Source of the DNA: Elizabethkingia occulta
GTDB lineage: Bacteria > Bacteroidota > Bacteroidia > Flavobacteriales > Weeksellaceae
NCBI RefSeq assembly: GCF_002023715.1
Contig: NZ_MAHX01000008.1
Location: 30,681-94,680 of the forward strand
Length of the DNA: 64,000 nucleotides
Direction of reading: 5' to 3'
The notes beneath the pieces are model-generated. The model saw only the letters and a program-made list of their open reading frames with translations. It had not been told where the DNA came from and ran no database searches. Below, piece by piece: positions 43,397 to 51,922 of this stretch. Numbering within the stretch: position 1 is the stretch's first letter; each line of letters starts with the position of its first letter. The translations under genes were made by a program, and so were the position numbers.

Positions 43397-44320
43397 ATGA
43401 AATTGACAACACAAGTAAAAGCAATTGCAGATCATATGCAGAATATACAGGTATTCAATGGCGAGGATACTTTAGATATGAGTCGCAAAAGCTATGAGAG
43501 TATGGCTGCCCAGTTCGGTACCAAAAAAGAAATGGTAAGAGTTATTGAAGAATTTAATATAGATAATGGAGGGCATAGTATCCCGGTCAGGGTATACCGC
43601 CCTGAAAATTCAGGAACAAAAAACTCTTCTGCTATTATTTATACTCATGGTGGTTGGTTTGTAGCAGGGAGTTTTGAAACACATGATGCCATTGTGAGAA
43701 AATTGGCTAATGCTACTAAATCAGTTGTTATTTTCCCGGAATACAGACTTGCACCGGAGCATCCTTTCCCGGCTGGATTAGATGACTGTATTTATGTAAC
43801 CAATTGGGTTTATGACAATGCCGCTACATTAAAAATTGATAAGAACAATATCGGTATTGTAGGAGATAGTGCAGGCGGAGCATTGTCTGTTGCTATTGCT
43901 GGTGAGTTGGGAGACATATTAAGATTTCAGGTTTTGATATACCCGGCGGGAGATAATAAGCTGAGTACAGAATCATGGAAGACCTACGCAAACGGACCGG
44001 TTCTTTCATTAGAGGGCGGAGTACAGGCATGGGAATGGTATTTACAGAAAGAAGAAGATAAACAAAACCCTTTAGCAGTTCCTGCTTTAATTAAAGATTT
44101 CAAAAATACACCTCCAACGCTCATATTGTTAGCAGGGCATGATCCTTTGTATGATGATGGGAAAATATTGGCGGAAAGTCTAAGAACATCCGGAGTAGAA
44201 ACTGAAGTTGTTGTTTATGAAGAAATGATACACGGTTTTATGCATATGGATTCTGTTTTAATTGAAGCCAAAGATGCAGTAGAAAAGATTTCTGCATTTA
44301 TAATCAGTCATATAGATTAG
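43397..44320 (+). CDS. Alpha/beta hydrolase of the hormone-sensitive-lipase family
   Basis: 307 residues. The oxyanion motif HGGWF (in YTHGGWFVAGSFETHDA), nucleophile GDSAGGALS, acidic residue in HDPLYDDGKILAE and His in MIHGFMHMDSVL form the HSL/type-IV esterase catalytic set. The N-terminal cap (1-65) is longer than in minimal members. No signal peptide is present, so it acts in the cytoplasm on short- or medium-chain esters; the natural substrate is unknown. It is a single gene with its own -7 motif and terminator. Confidence 0.92.
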   Translation: MKLTTQVKAIADHMQNIQVFNGEDTLDMSRKSYESMAAQFGTKKEMVRVIEEFNIDNGGHSIPVRVYRPENSGTKNSSAIIYTHGGWFVAGSFETHDAIVRKLANATKSVVIFPEYRLAPEHPFPAGLDDCIYVTNWVYDNAATLKIDKNNIGIVGDSAGGALSVAIAGELGDILRFQVLIYPAGDNKLSTESWKTYANGPVLSLEGGVQAWEWYLQKEEDKQNPLAVPALIKDFKNTPPTLILLAGHDPLYDDGKILAESLRTSGVETEVVVYEEMIHGFMHMDSVLIEAKDAVEKISAFIISHID

Positions 44321-44367
44321 TATCAGTAGCTATATCCGATAAATAAAAGTGCAGAATAATTAGTAGT

Positions 44368-44397
44368 AATGGCCGGAAGAGATTTCGGTCATTTTTA
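44368..44397 (+). terminator. Terminator of alpha/beta hydrolase gene
   Basis: AATGGCCGGAA / TTTCGGTCATT stem (two G-T pairs) followed by a T-run. Confidence 0.75.
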
Positions 44398-44468
44398 TAT
44401 GCTGTAATTACGGTTGGAAAAGGATGTTGCTTTTTGTCTTTCGGCTTTCTTTTTACATTCTTTGTTGT

Positions 44469-44476
44469 TACTTTTG
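44469..44476 (+). promoter_or_regulatory. -7 motif for DUF1801 gene
   Basis: TACTTTTG (TAnnTTTG), 53 bases before the ATG at 44530. Confidence 0.4.
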
Positions 44477-44529
44477 TAGTGATACAGAAAGATTACATTA
44501 GTTTACACCTTATCCTACGCGTATAGAAA

Positions 44530-44958
44530 ATGAAAAATTTGAAGCTAAAGACAGATCCGAAAGTCAACGATAAATTCAATAACTATCCGGAATTAATCCG
44601 CGAAAAGATGCAGTTTCTTAGGAGACTGGTGATTGAAACTGCGGGAGAGACTGATGGAGTAGACGCATTGGAAGAAACACTAAAATGGGGTGAGCCGAGT
44701 TTCGTTACTAAAAATGGAAGTACACTTAGGATGGACTGGAAAGAAAAATCTCCAGAGCAATATGCGATGTACTTTCAGTGTAGCAGCAGGTTGGTAGATA
44801 CTTTTCGTATGGTATTTGGACACCAGTTTAAGTATGAGGGTAAAAGAGCCATTGTCTTCCAAATCAATGAAAGAGTTCCCATAGAAGAATTAAAAGAATG
44901 TATAAAAGCAGCCCTGCTTTATCATGATGTAAAACACCTCCAAACCTTAGGAATTTAA
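44530..44958 (+). CDS. DUF1801 domain protein
   Basis: 142 residues with the DUF1801 pattern: YPELIREKMQFLRRLVIETA, the EETLKWGEPSFVTKNGSTLR loop and the MYFQCSSRLVDTFRMVFGHQ region. The domain (related to frataxin-like YdhG/YobT proteins) has no agreed function. No signal peptide or membrane segment is present. The gene converges on the channel gene with a 47-base gap that contains a short CCAAC/GTTGG hairpin without a T-run. Confidence 0.82.
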   Translation: MKNLKLKTDPKVNDKFNNYPELIREKMQFLRRLVIETAGETDGVDALEETLKWGEPSFVTKNGSTLRMDWKEKSPEQYAMYFQCSSRLVDTFRMVFGHQFKYEGKRAIVFQINERVPIEELKECIKAALLYHDVKHLQTLGI

Positions 44959-45005
44959 ACCAACTCAACTATTTACGTTGGTAAGTAGGGAGAAGTCTAA
45001 ATTTG

Positions 45006-45848
45006 TTAAGACAGACGTTCACCACATTTCTTACAATAGCGGGCATCCGAATCATTTTCAGAATTTCCGCATCGCTGACAGGCCATATCATTTTTTAACG
45101 CTCTTTTTTGTCGAAACTCAGAAGTAACAATTCCCGTAGGAACAGCGATAATGCTATAACCACAAAGCATTACTACAATAGAAAGGAATTTTCCTACAGG
45201 TGTAACAGGTGAGATATCTCCATAGCCTACCGTAGTAACCGTTACAACAGCCCAATAGATGCTGGTAGGTATACTGGTGAAGCCATTTACGCCACCTTCT
45301 ACTACATACATCAGGGAACCGATAATAACGATAAAAATGGAAAGGAATAACAGGAAAATGTATATTTTCCTGGAGCTATGCTTTAGAGCCGAGGTAATAT
45401 AACGGCCGTCTTTCATATAATCCAGAAGATTGAATATTCGGAAAACCCTTAGAAGTCTCAGTAATCTGATAACAATTAAATAATGGGTGGCAGGATAAAA
45501 CAAATGGAGATAAAACGGAGCAATAGACAAAAAGTCAATAATTCCGTTAAAGCTGAAAATATACTCTCTTTTATCCTTTATACAGACAATCCGGAGAATG
45601 TATTCTATGGTAAAGAGTATGGTTACAAAAGATTCAATCCAATATAAACTTCGGATTGTTCTCAGGCTTAATGTCGGAACAGTTTCCAACATTACCAAAA
45701 CGGTACTCAGTAGAATAACAATAAGCAGGATAATATCAAAAGTTTTTCCGGCTTTAGTATTTGATAGATATATGATTTTATAAACCTTTTCCAGCCATCC
45801 CTCTTGTGGAGTCAAATCATATTCCGGCTTTAGTCTTATTTTTCTCAT
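45006..45848 (-). CDS. Voltage-gated-type ion channel with C-terminal zinc ribbon
   Basis: 280 residues from ATG 45848; a TTG three codons upstream is unlikely because it lies within the -7 motif. Six membrane segments: S1 about 37-57, S2 69-90, S3 100-118, S4 125-140 with Arg at 128, 131, 134 and 137, S5 162-183, S6 219-240. The pore loop TTVGYGD (205-211) is the potassium selectivity signature. After S6 a short tail ends in a zinc ribbon with Cys pairs 257/260 and 272/275. It should conduct K+ in response to voltage; the ribbon is unusual. Confidence 0.92.
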   Translation of the reverse strand: MRKIRLKPEYDLTPQEGWLEKVYKIIYLSNTKAGKTFDIILLIVILLSTVLVMLETVPTLSLRTIRSLYWIESFVTILFTIEYILRIVCIKDKREYIFSFNGIIDFLSIAPFYLHLFYPATHYLIVIRLLRLLRVFRIFNLLDYMKDGRYITSALKHSSRKIYIFLLFLSIFIVIIGSLMYVVEGGVNGFTSIPTSIYWAVVTVTTVGYGDISPVTPVGKFLSIVVMLCGYSIIAVPTGIVTSEFRQKRALKNDMACQRCGNSENDSDARYCKKCGERLS

Positions 45849-45854
45849 CTGCAG

Positions 45855-45862
45855 CAAAATTA
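45855..45862 (-). promoter_or_regulatory. -7 motif for the ion channel gene (leaderless)
   Basis: Reads TAATTTTG on the minus strand, ending 6 bases before the ATG at 45848, so transcription would start within a few bases of the start codon. Confidence 0.45.
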
Positions 45863-45946
45863 ATATCTTCGTGTCGTTCTTACAGAAAGAAATAGATGAA
45901 CGCTCATTTCTTTAGTAGGAATAACAAAAATATTATTAAATAACGG

Positions 45947-47044
45947 ATGAAAGTTAAAGAAATAATTTCGATTACAGAAAAACAGTGGCCTTTACAACAG
46001 GCAGAAGATTTTGATAATGTAGGATTATTATGTGGAGACCCGGATCGGGAAGTTACAGGAATATTATTATGCCATGATGCTCTGGAAGAGGTTGTAGAGG
46101 AAGCTATAGAAACCAATTGCAATCTTATTATCTGTTTTCATCCGATTATCTTTTCAGGGTTAAAATCTTTAACCGGAAGAAATTATGTTGAAAGAAGTGT
46201 TATAAAGGCATTGGAAAATAAAATTGCCATCTATGCCATTCATACAGCTTTGGATAATGATCTGTTTGGAGTTAATTACAGAATCTGTAAAGAATTGGGT
46301 CTGGAAAATACGAAAGTCCTGATGCCAAAGCAAAAACAGCTTTCTTATCTTAGCGTTTATGTCCCAAAAGATAATGCTGATAAAGTGGAACAAGCTATTT
46401 TTGATGCCGGAGCCGGACAAATAGGATTCTATGATCAATGTAGATTCAAGCTTAGTGGAGAAGGAAGTTTTCGCCCTTTAGACGGAGCTAATCCGAAAAT
46501 AGGCAGCGTAGAGCAAAGAGAATATGTAGAAGAAGTACAGCTATCATTTGTTTTTGAAGCCTATAAAAAGAATAAGATTCTTGCAGCTATGAAAGCGTCA
46601 CACCCCTACGAAGAGGTAGCTTACCAGATCTATAGTCTGGAAAATGATAATCAGTACGAAGGCTTAGGACAATATGGAGAGCTGAAAGAAGAAACGGATG
46701 CCATTACTTTTTTAACCTTTGTAAAAGAAAAATTTGGACTGGATGTAATACGTCATTCCAAAATTCCGAATAGAAAAATAAAAAGAGTAGGAGTACTGGG
46801 AGGAAGTGGAGCTTCAGGAATTAAAGCTGCAATAGGTGCCGGATGCGATATATACCTATCCGGAGATTTTAAATATCACGATTTTTTTCTTGCTGAAAAT
46901 AAGATTATACTGGCAGATATAGGCCATTTTGAATCCGAGCAATTCGTTGTTGAACAATTATATGAATTTTTCTCCGAAAAATTTACTAAATTTGCAATCT
47001 TAAAGACGAATATAAAAACGAATCCCGTAAATTATTTCTTATAG
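45947..47044 (+). CDS. NIF3-like dinuclear metal-binding protein
   Basis: 365 residues. The two-part NIF3 fold carries conserved metal-site motifs: QQAEDFDNVGLLCGDP and CFHPIIFSGLKSL in the first half, HTALDNDLFGVNYR, then GDFKYHDFFLAENKIILADI and GHFESEQ in the second. A PII/CutA-like insertion (about 125-225; SVYVPKDNADKVEQAIFDAG, HPYEEVAYQIY) separates them, as in Bacillus YqfO-type members. The biochemical role of the family is unsettled. It is followed 2 bases later by the coiled-coil gene, so the pair is translated together. Confidence 0.93.
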   Translation: MKVKEIISITEKQWPLQQAEDFDNVGLLCGDPDREVTGILLCHDALEEVVEEAIETNCNLIICFHPIIFSGLKSLTGRNYVERSVIKALENKIAIYAIHTALDNDLFGVNYRICKELGLENTKVLMPKQKQLSYLSVYVPKDNADKVEQAIFDAGAGQIGFYDQCRFKLSGEGSFRPLDGANPKIGSVEQREYVEEVQLSFVFEAYKKNKILAAMKASHPYEEVAYQIYSLENDNQYEGLGQYGELKEETDAITFLTFVKEKFGLDVIRHSKIPNRKIKRVGVLGGSGASGIKAAIGAGCDIYLSGDFKYHDFFLAENKIILADIGHFESEQFVVEQLYEFFSEKFTKFAILKTNIKTNPVNYFL

Positions 47045-47046
47045 AT

Positions 47047-47826
47047 ATGGCTAAAAAAGCACAAGAAATTAGTGTAGAAGACAAACTTCGCGCATTATAC
47101 GATCTGCAAATCATTGATTCCCGACTTGACGAAATCCGTAACACAAGAGGTGAATTACCAATTGAAGTAGAAGATTTGGAAATCGAAATCGAAGGTCTTA
47201 ACAAAAGAGCAGCTAAATTTAGCAGTGAGATCAAAGATCTTCAGGATCAGATCAAAGCTAAAAAGGAAGCTGGAAGTCATGCTCAGAATTTAATTGAAAA
47301 ATATAAATCTCAGCAAGATAACGTAAGAAACAATAAAGAATTCGAGGCCCTTGGTAAAGAGATTGAATTTCAGGAACTGGAAATCCAGTTAGCTGATAAA
47401 AAAATCAGAGAATTCAATGCTAAAATCGATCATAAAAATGAAGTTTTAGCTGAAGTAAATGCTAAAATCGATGAACTAACTAACCACCTTAACTTCAAGA
47501 AAAATGAATTAGATGGTTTAGTATCTGAAACTCAGAAAGAAGAAGAATACCTTTTAGAGAAATCTAAAGAGTTTTCTGAAAAAATTGACGACAGACTTTT
47601 ATCTTCTTACAACAGAATCAGAACAAGTTCTTCAAACGGTTTAGCAGTAGTAGGTATCGAAAGAGGTGCTGCTAAAGGTTCTTACTTCACTATTCCACCA
47701 CAAAAGCAACTTGAAATCGCTCAGAGAAAGAGAATTATCATCGATGAGTACTCAGGTAAAATCCTTGTTGATGACGAGTTGGTAATGGAAGAGCAAGAGA
47801 AAATGAAAACTATTATCAACTTCTAA
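47047..47826 (+). CDS. Coiled-coil protein with a cysteine-free C4-zinc-ribbon-type C-terminus
   Basis: 259 residues, largely one long antiparallel coiled coil (about 10-190) of the kind found in C4-type zinc-ribbon (zf-RING_7) proteins encoded next to NIF3. The C-terminal domain keeps the family frame RGAAKGSYFTIPPQKQLEIA ... GKILVDDEL, but all four expected cysteines are missing; the whole protein has no Cys. Metal binding is therefore lost here. Function of the family is unknown. It starts 2 bases after the NIF3 gene and is followed by a terminator. Confidence 0.85.
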   Translation: MAKKAQEISVEDKLRALYDLQIIDSRLDEIRNTRGELPIEVEDLEIEIEGLNKRAAKFSSEIKDLQDQIKAKKEAGSHAQNLIEKYKSQQDNVRNNKEFEALGKEIEFQELEIQLADKKIREFNAKIDHKNEVLAEVNAKIDELTNHLNFKKNELDGLVSETQKEEEYLLEKSKEFSEKIDDRLLSSYNRIRTSSSNGLAVVGIERGAAKGSYFTIPPQKQLEIAQRKRIIIDEYSGKILVDDELVMEEQEKMKTIINF

Positions 47827-47849
47827 GAAGTTAGATATAAAATATTTAT

Positions 47850-47883
47850 AAATCCATTCATTAAAAGTGAATGGATTTTTTTA
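47850..47883 (+). terminator. Terminator of the NIF3 operon
   Basis: Perfect AAATCCATTCA / TGAATGGATTT stem, 7-base loop, T-run. Confidence 0.88.
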
Positions 47884-47987
47884 TTTTCGTAGGATTTATG
47901 GGAGGTGATATAATTTACAGGTAAAAACTTAAACTTGTAATATATAGGTAACCAAACAACTTATCAACTAATTAAAATAAACCGTAC

Positions 47988-49988
47988 ATGAAATTAAAGC
48001 ATACTGCAGTTGCTCTGGCTGCACCATTATTAATGAATGCGCAAAATGTGATGACTCCGGAAAAATTATGGACACTAGGCAAATTATCTGTTCAGGCTGT
48101 TGCGCCGGATCAGTCTTCTCTGATTTATAAAGTAGGCATAACAGATCTGAAAACTGAGAAAACAAATGCAAAGTCTTATTTCTTGGATCTTCTGAATAAT
48201 TCTGCAAAGCAAATTGACTTTGGGAAAAAAGCGATTATTCAATGGGATAAAAATGGTCTTTATGCTAAAGAAGGTGGAGTAATCTATATTTCTAAAGATA
48301 AAGGAAATACATGGGCAGAATTTTATAAAATAGGAGATAATGCAGATAATATTGTGGTATCTCCGGATGGAAAAAAAGTAGCATTCAGCAAAGAAGTTCA
48401 GGTTGAGACTATTCTTGGAAAAGATAAGTACAAAGACACTTCAAAGTCTACAGCTCAGATTTATACAGACCTTAATAACCGTCACTGGGATACCTGGTAT
48501 GAAGGTAAGATGTCCCATGTTTTTGTAGTGAGCACTTCCGAAGAAGCTGCAAAAGCAAAAGATCTTCTGGAAGGAAAGAAATTTATGTCTCCGCAACAGC
48601 CTTTTGGTGGTGCTGAAGATTTTGTATGGAGTCCGGATAGCAGCCAGTTGTTATATGTAACGAAAGAAAAGTACGGTGCAGAATACGCACAGAGTACGAA
48701 TACAGATATCTTCGCTTATGATCTTGCCGGTGGCCAGACAGAAAATCTTACAAAAGGTATGATGGGGTATGATGTAAGCCCTAAATTCAGCCCGGATGGT
48801 AAATATCTTACATGGCAGAGTATGCGTGCAGATGGATATGAAGCAGACAAGAATGACATTGTAATCATGGAATGGAAAACCAAAAAGAAAACTAATCTTA
48901 CCCAAAATTGGGATGATAGCGTAGACGGAGGTTTCTATTGGTCCAAAGATGCAAAAACTATTTACTTCAATGCAGCATACAGAGGAGTAAGACAACTATT
49001 CAGCGTTAATCCTCAGAATGCTAAAATTGCGCAGGTAACAAATGACAAATTCGATGTTAGTGGAATTTTTGCAGAAACTAAAAATGGATTACTGGTAACC
49101 AGAACAGATTTTAACCACAGTCCTGATTTGTTTAATGTTTCTTTAAAGAATGGTGAATTTACACAGATCACTGACGTTAATAAAGATAACTATGCTGCAA
49201 TTACGCCAAGTAAGAGCGAATTGAAAATGGTGAAAACGTCAGACGGTAAAGAAATGGGAGTATGGTTTATCTATCCGCCGAATTTTGATCCGAATAAAAA
49301 ATATGCAACATTACTGTATTGCCAGGGAGGTCCGCAATCTGCACTTACTCAGACTTTCAGTCAGCGTTGGAATATGGCTCTTATGGCAGCTAATGATTAT
49401 ATCATCGTTGCTCCGAACAGACGTGGTATGCCAGGTTGGGGAGTGAAATGGAATGCTGATATCAGTAAAGATTGGGGAGGACAGCCAATGAGAGATTATC
49501 TGGCAGCAGCTGATTTTGCGAAAACACTTCCGTATGTAGATGGAGAGAGAATGGGAGCTGTAGGAGCAAGTTATGGCGGTTACTCAGTATTTATGCTGGC
49601 AGGTATCCACGAAAACAGATTCAAAACATTTATTGCCCACGATGGTCTTTTTGATATGAAGTCATGGTATGGTACTACCGAAGAATTATGGTTTGCCAAT
49701 CATGAAATCGGTGGTTCTTACTGGGAAAAACCAGATGCACCTGCATACACTACATACAACCCAAGTAATTATGTAGGAAAATGGAACAAACCTATTATGA
49801 TTGTACAGGGAGGTTTAGACTTCAGAGTATCTTATGAGCAGGGGCAGGAAGCTTTTCAGGCTGCTAAATTAAAAGGGCTGAAAGCCAAAATGGTTTATTT
49901 CCCTAATGAAAACCACTGGGTACTTCATCCGCATAATGCCCTTGTTTGGCAGCGCGAGTTCTTCGGATGGTTGAAAGAAACATTATAA
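47988..49988 (+). CDS. Secreted S9-family (DPP/acylaminoacyl type) peptidase
   Basis: 666 residues with a signal peptide (1-19, near MNAQN). The N-terminal beta-propeller (about 60-400) has TolB/WD-like blades (WSPDSSQLLYVTKEK, SPKFSPDGKYLTWQS). The C-terminal alpha/beta hydrolase (about 410-666) has YCQGGPQSALTQTF, nucleophile GASYGGYSVF, the acid in VQGGLDFRVSYEQG and His in NENHWVLHP. Such enzymes release dipeptides or acyl-amino acids in the periplasm. The rhomboid gene begins 1 base after its stop. Confidence 0.93.
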   Translation: MKLKHTAVALAAPLLMNAQNVMTPEKLWTLGKLSVQAVAPDQSSLIYKVGITDLKTEKTNAKSYFLDLLNNSAKQIDFGKKAIIQWDKNGLYAKEGGVIYISKDKGNTWAEFYKIGDNADNIVVSPDGKKVAFSKEVQVETILGKDKYKDTSKSTAQIYTDLNNRHWDTWYEGKMSHVFVVSTSEEAAKAKDLLEGKKFMSPQQPFGGAEDFVWSPDSSQLLYVTKEKYGAEYAQSTNTDIFAYDLAGGQTENLTKGMMGYDVSPKFSPDGKYLTWQSMRADGYEADKNDIVIMEWKTKKKTNLTQNWDDSVDGGFYWSKDAKTIYFNAAYRGVRQLFSVNPQNAKIAQVTNDKFDVSGIFAETKNGLLVTRTDFNHSPDLFNVSLKNGEFTQITDVNKDNYAAITPSKSELKMVKTSDGKEMGVWFIYPPNFDPNKKYATLLYCQGGPQSALTQTFSQRWNMALMAANDYIIVAPNRRGMPGWGVKWNADISKDWGGQPMRDYLAAADFAKTLPYVDGERMGAVGASYGGYSVFMLAGIHENRFKTFIAHDGLFDMKSWYGTTEELWFANHEIGGSYWEKPDAPAYTTYNPSNYVGKWNKPIMIVQGGLDFRVSYEQGQEAFQAAKLKGLKAKMVYFPNENHWVLHPHNALVWQREFFGWLKETL

Positions 49989-49989
49989 T

Positions 49990-50649
49990 ATGGATTTATT
50001 AGTTATCATTGTTATTGCTGCAACAGCATTAGTAAGTTTTAAAGGCTTTAACGACAGAGGATTTTTTTCTCAGTATATGTTTCAGGTAGGAGCTATTCAG
50101 AGAAATAAAGAATATATACGCTTGTTGACATCAGGATTTCTGCATGCCGATATTATGCACCTGCTGTTTAATATGCTTACATTATATTTCTTTAGCGGAA
50201 TTGTAATTGATTATTTCGGAAAAGTAGGCTTTGTACTGATTTATTTCGGGGCAATTATTGCCGGAAATCTTTTCAGTATGTTTATCTATAAGAATAATCC
50301 AATGTATTCGGCTATCGGAGCAAGTGGAGGTGTTTCAGGTATTTTATTTGCGGCAATTGCCATGAATCCATATTTGGGCATAGGATTCTTCTTTATACCA
50401 ATTCCTATTCCCGGATATATCTTTGGAGCTTTGTATTTCGGTTATTCGGTTTATATGATGCTTAATCCAAAAGAATGGGACAATCTGGGACATGCTGCAC
50501 ACTTAGGTGGTTCAGTTGTAGGATTGGTTTATGCTTTTATAAGCTTCCCGATGAATACACTGGAGCATATCTTCCAAATCCTGATTATGTCTTTACCATT
50601 GCTGTATCTGGCATTCAGAATATTATTTAATAAAGGTGGCATTCGATAG
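49990..50649 (+). CDS. Rhomboid intramembrane serine protease
   Basis: 219 residues with six predicted membrane helices. The catalytic dyad is present: Ser in YSAIGASGGVSGILFAA and His in LGHAAHLGGSVVGL; the L1 loop has the HADIMHLLFNMLTLYFF pattern. It cleaves transmembrane helices in the plane of the inner membrane. It overlaps no neighbour but starts 1 base after the S9 peptidase stop, so the two are translationally coupled. Substrate unknown. A strong bidirectional terminator follows. Confidence 0.93.
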   Translation: MDLLVIIVIAATALVSFKGFNDRGFFSQYMFQVGAIQRNKEYIRLLTSGFLHADIMHLLFNMLTLYFFSGIVIDYFGKVGFVLIYFGAIIAGNLFSMFIYKNNPMYSAIGASGGVSGILFAAIAMNPYLGIGFFFIPIPIPGYIFGALYFGYSVYMMLNPKEWDNLGHAAHLGGSVVGLVYAFISFPMNTLEHIFQILIMSLPLLYLAFRILFNKGGIR

Positions 50650-50663
50650 AGTGTCATGTTATG

Positions 50664-50698
50664 CAAAAAATGCCCCGATTAGCGGGGCATTTTTTGTT
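50664..50698. terminator. Terminator after rhomboid (bidirectional)
   Basis: Perfect 14-bp CAAAAAATGCCCCG / CGGGGCATTTTTTG stem with an ATTAG loop. Confidence 0.93.
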
Positions 50699-50730
50699 AT
50701 TTGTAATATTATTTTGCTTGTAGGTTTCTA

Positions 50731-50745
50731 AAACCTATAAGGTTT
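50731..50745. repeat. AAACCTATAAGGTTT motif (copy 3)
   Basis: Short palindromic motif near the nhaA 3' end, preceded by TAGGTTT that can also pair with it. Related to the motifs at 24831-24863 and 39483-39515. Confidence 0.3.
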
Positions 50746-50758
50746 ATCTTTTTTAATT

Positions 50759-51913
50759 TTAATTGATTCTTCTTTTCTTTTTAGAAGCGAATTTTAATAC
50801 AGTGTATCCTCCAAATCCGGCAAGGGTAGAAGCTACGAGAATAGCAAATTTAGCTTCATCCTGAATATCCTGATGTCCTCTAAAGGATAGAATCGCTATA
50901 AAAATAGACATTGTAAATCCAATACCGGCCAGTAGACCTACGCCGACCATTTGTGACCACTTAGAATTCTGAGGAAGTTTACTGATTCCTAATTTAACTG
51001 CTATAAAGCTAAAGAATAAAATTCCGACTAATTTTCCGATAATTAGACCTCCAATAATACCAGCTCCGAAACTGGTAAATAATCCATCTACCATTCCTTT
51101 TTCAAAAACAATATTGGTATTGGCCAGTGCAAAAATTGGCATAATTAAATAATTAACCGGAGTGTGTAACATACCTTCCAGTTTTTCCAATGGCGAAATC
51201 TCTGTATCAGATGTATTTGTGGGTATAGTAAAGGCTAATAATACTCCTGCAATAGTAGCATGGATCCCGGAATGATGCATACAGTACCATAAAACAGCAC
51301 CAGGAATAAGGTAGAAGACATGTTTTTTAACACCGAATTTATTGAACAGTATAAGAAGTAATATAATTCCTCCTGAGATTAGTAAATAGATCCAGTGTAA
51401 CTGCTCTGTATAGAATATAGCAATAACAAGGATAGCACCTAAATCGTCAACAATAGCTAATGCAGCAAGAAATATCTTGATAGATGCAGGAACGCGATTA
51501 GACAACATAGAGATAATGGCTAAAGAAAAAGCTATATCAGTTGCCATCGGAATTCCCCAGCCTTTGCCATATTCAGTCCCATGATTGAAGAACGCATAAA
51601 TAGCCGCAGGAACAAGCATTCCGCCTATTGCAGCAAAAATAGGAAGTGATGCGTTTTTGATATTGGAAAGTTCACCTTCCAGCATTTCCCGTTTGATCTC
51701 CAGACCAACCAACAGGAAAAATACAGTCATAAGACCATCATTAATCCATTCGGATACAGAATAAGGACCAAGGTGGCTCTCCAGAATATTCTGGAATCCT
51801 GTCCCTAGAGAGGAATTAGCGATGAATAAGGATACAAGTACACATAAAATAAGGATAATGCCAGATGACTGGCTGCTTTCGAAAAATTTTTTAAAATATT
51901 GAGTTAACTTCAT
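50759..51913 (-). CDS. nhaA: Na+/H+ antiporter NhaA
   Basis: 384 residues, about 11-12 membrane helices. The opening helix leads to NDGLMTVFFLLVGLEIKREM, and the transport-site pair of adjacent aspartates appears in LAIVDDLGAILVIAIFY, both NhaA signatures. It exchanges internal Na+ or Li+ for external protons at the inner membrane. The C-terminus is basic (KFASKKKRRIN). It follows the RelA/SpoT gene by 9 bases on the same strand, so an operon linking stringent response and ion homeostasis is likely. Confidence 0.95.
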   Translation of the reverse strand: MKLTQYFKKFFESSQSSGIILILCVLVSLFIANSSLGTGFQNILESHLGPYSVSEWINDGLMTVFFLLVGLEIKREMLEGELSNIKNASLPIFAAIGGMLVPAAIYAFFNHGTEYGKGWGIPMATDIAFSLAIISMLSNRVPASIKIFLAALAIVDDLGAILVIAIFYTEQLHWIYLLISGGIILLLILFNKFGVKKHVFYLIPGAVLWYCMHHSGIHATIAGVLLAFTIPTNTSDTEISPLEKLEGMLHTPVNYLIMPIFALANTNIVFEKGMVDGLFTSFGAGIIGGLIIGKLVGILFFSFIAVKLGISKLPQNSKWSQMVGVGLLAGIGFTMSIFIAILSFRGHQDIQDEAKFAILVASTLAGFGGYTVLKFASKKKRRIN

Positions 51914-51922
51914 ACATTGTTT

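Noticed and set aside
44959..44982. Hairpin CCAAC/GTTGG between DUF1801 and the channel gene
   Set aside because: Only a 5-6-bp stem with a long loop and no T-run; too weak to call a terminator.
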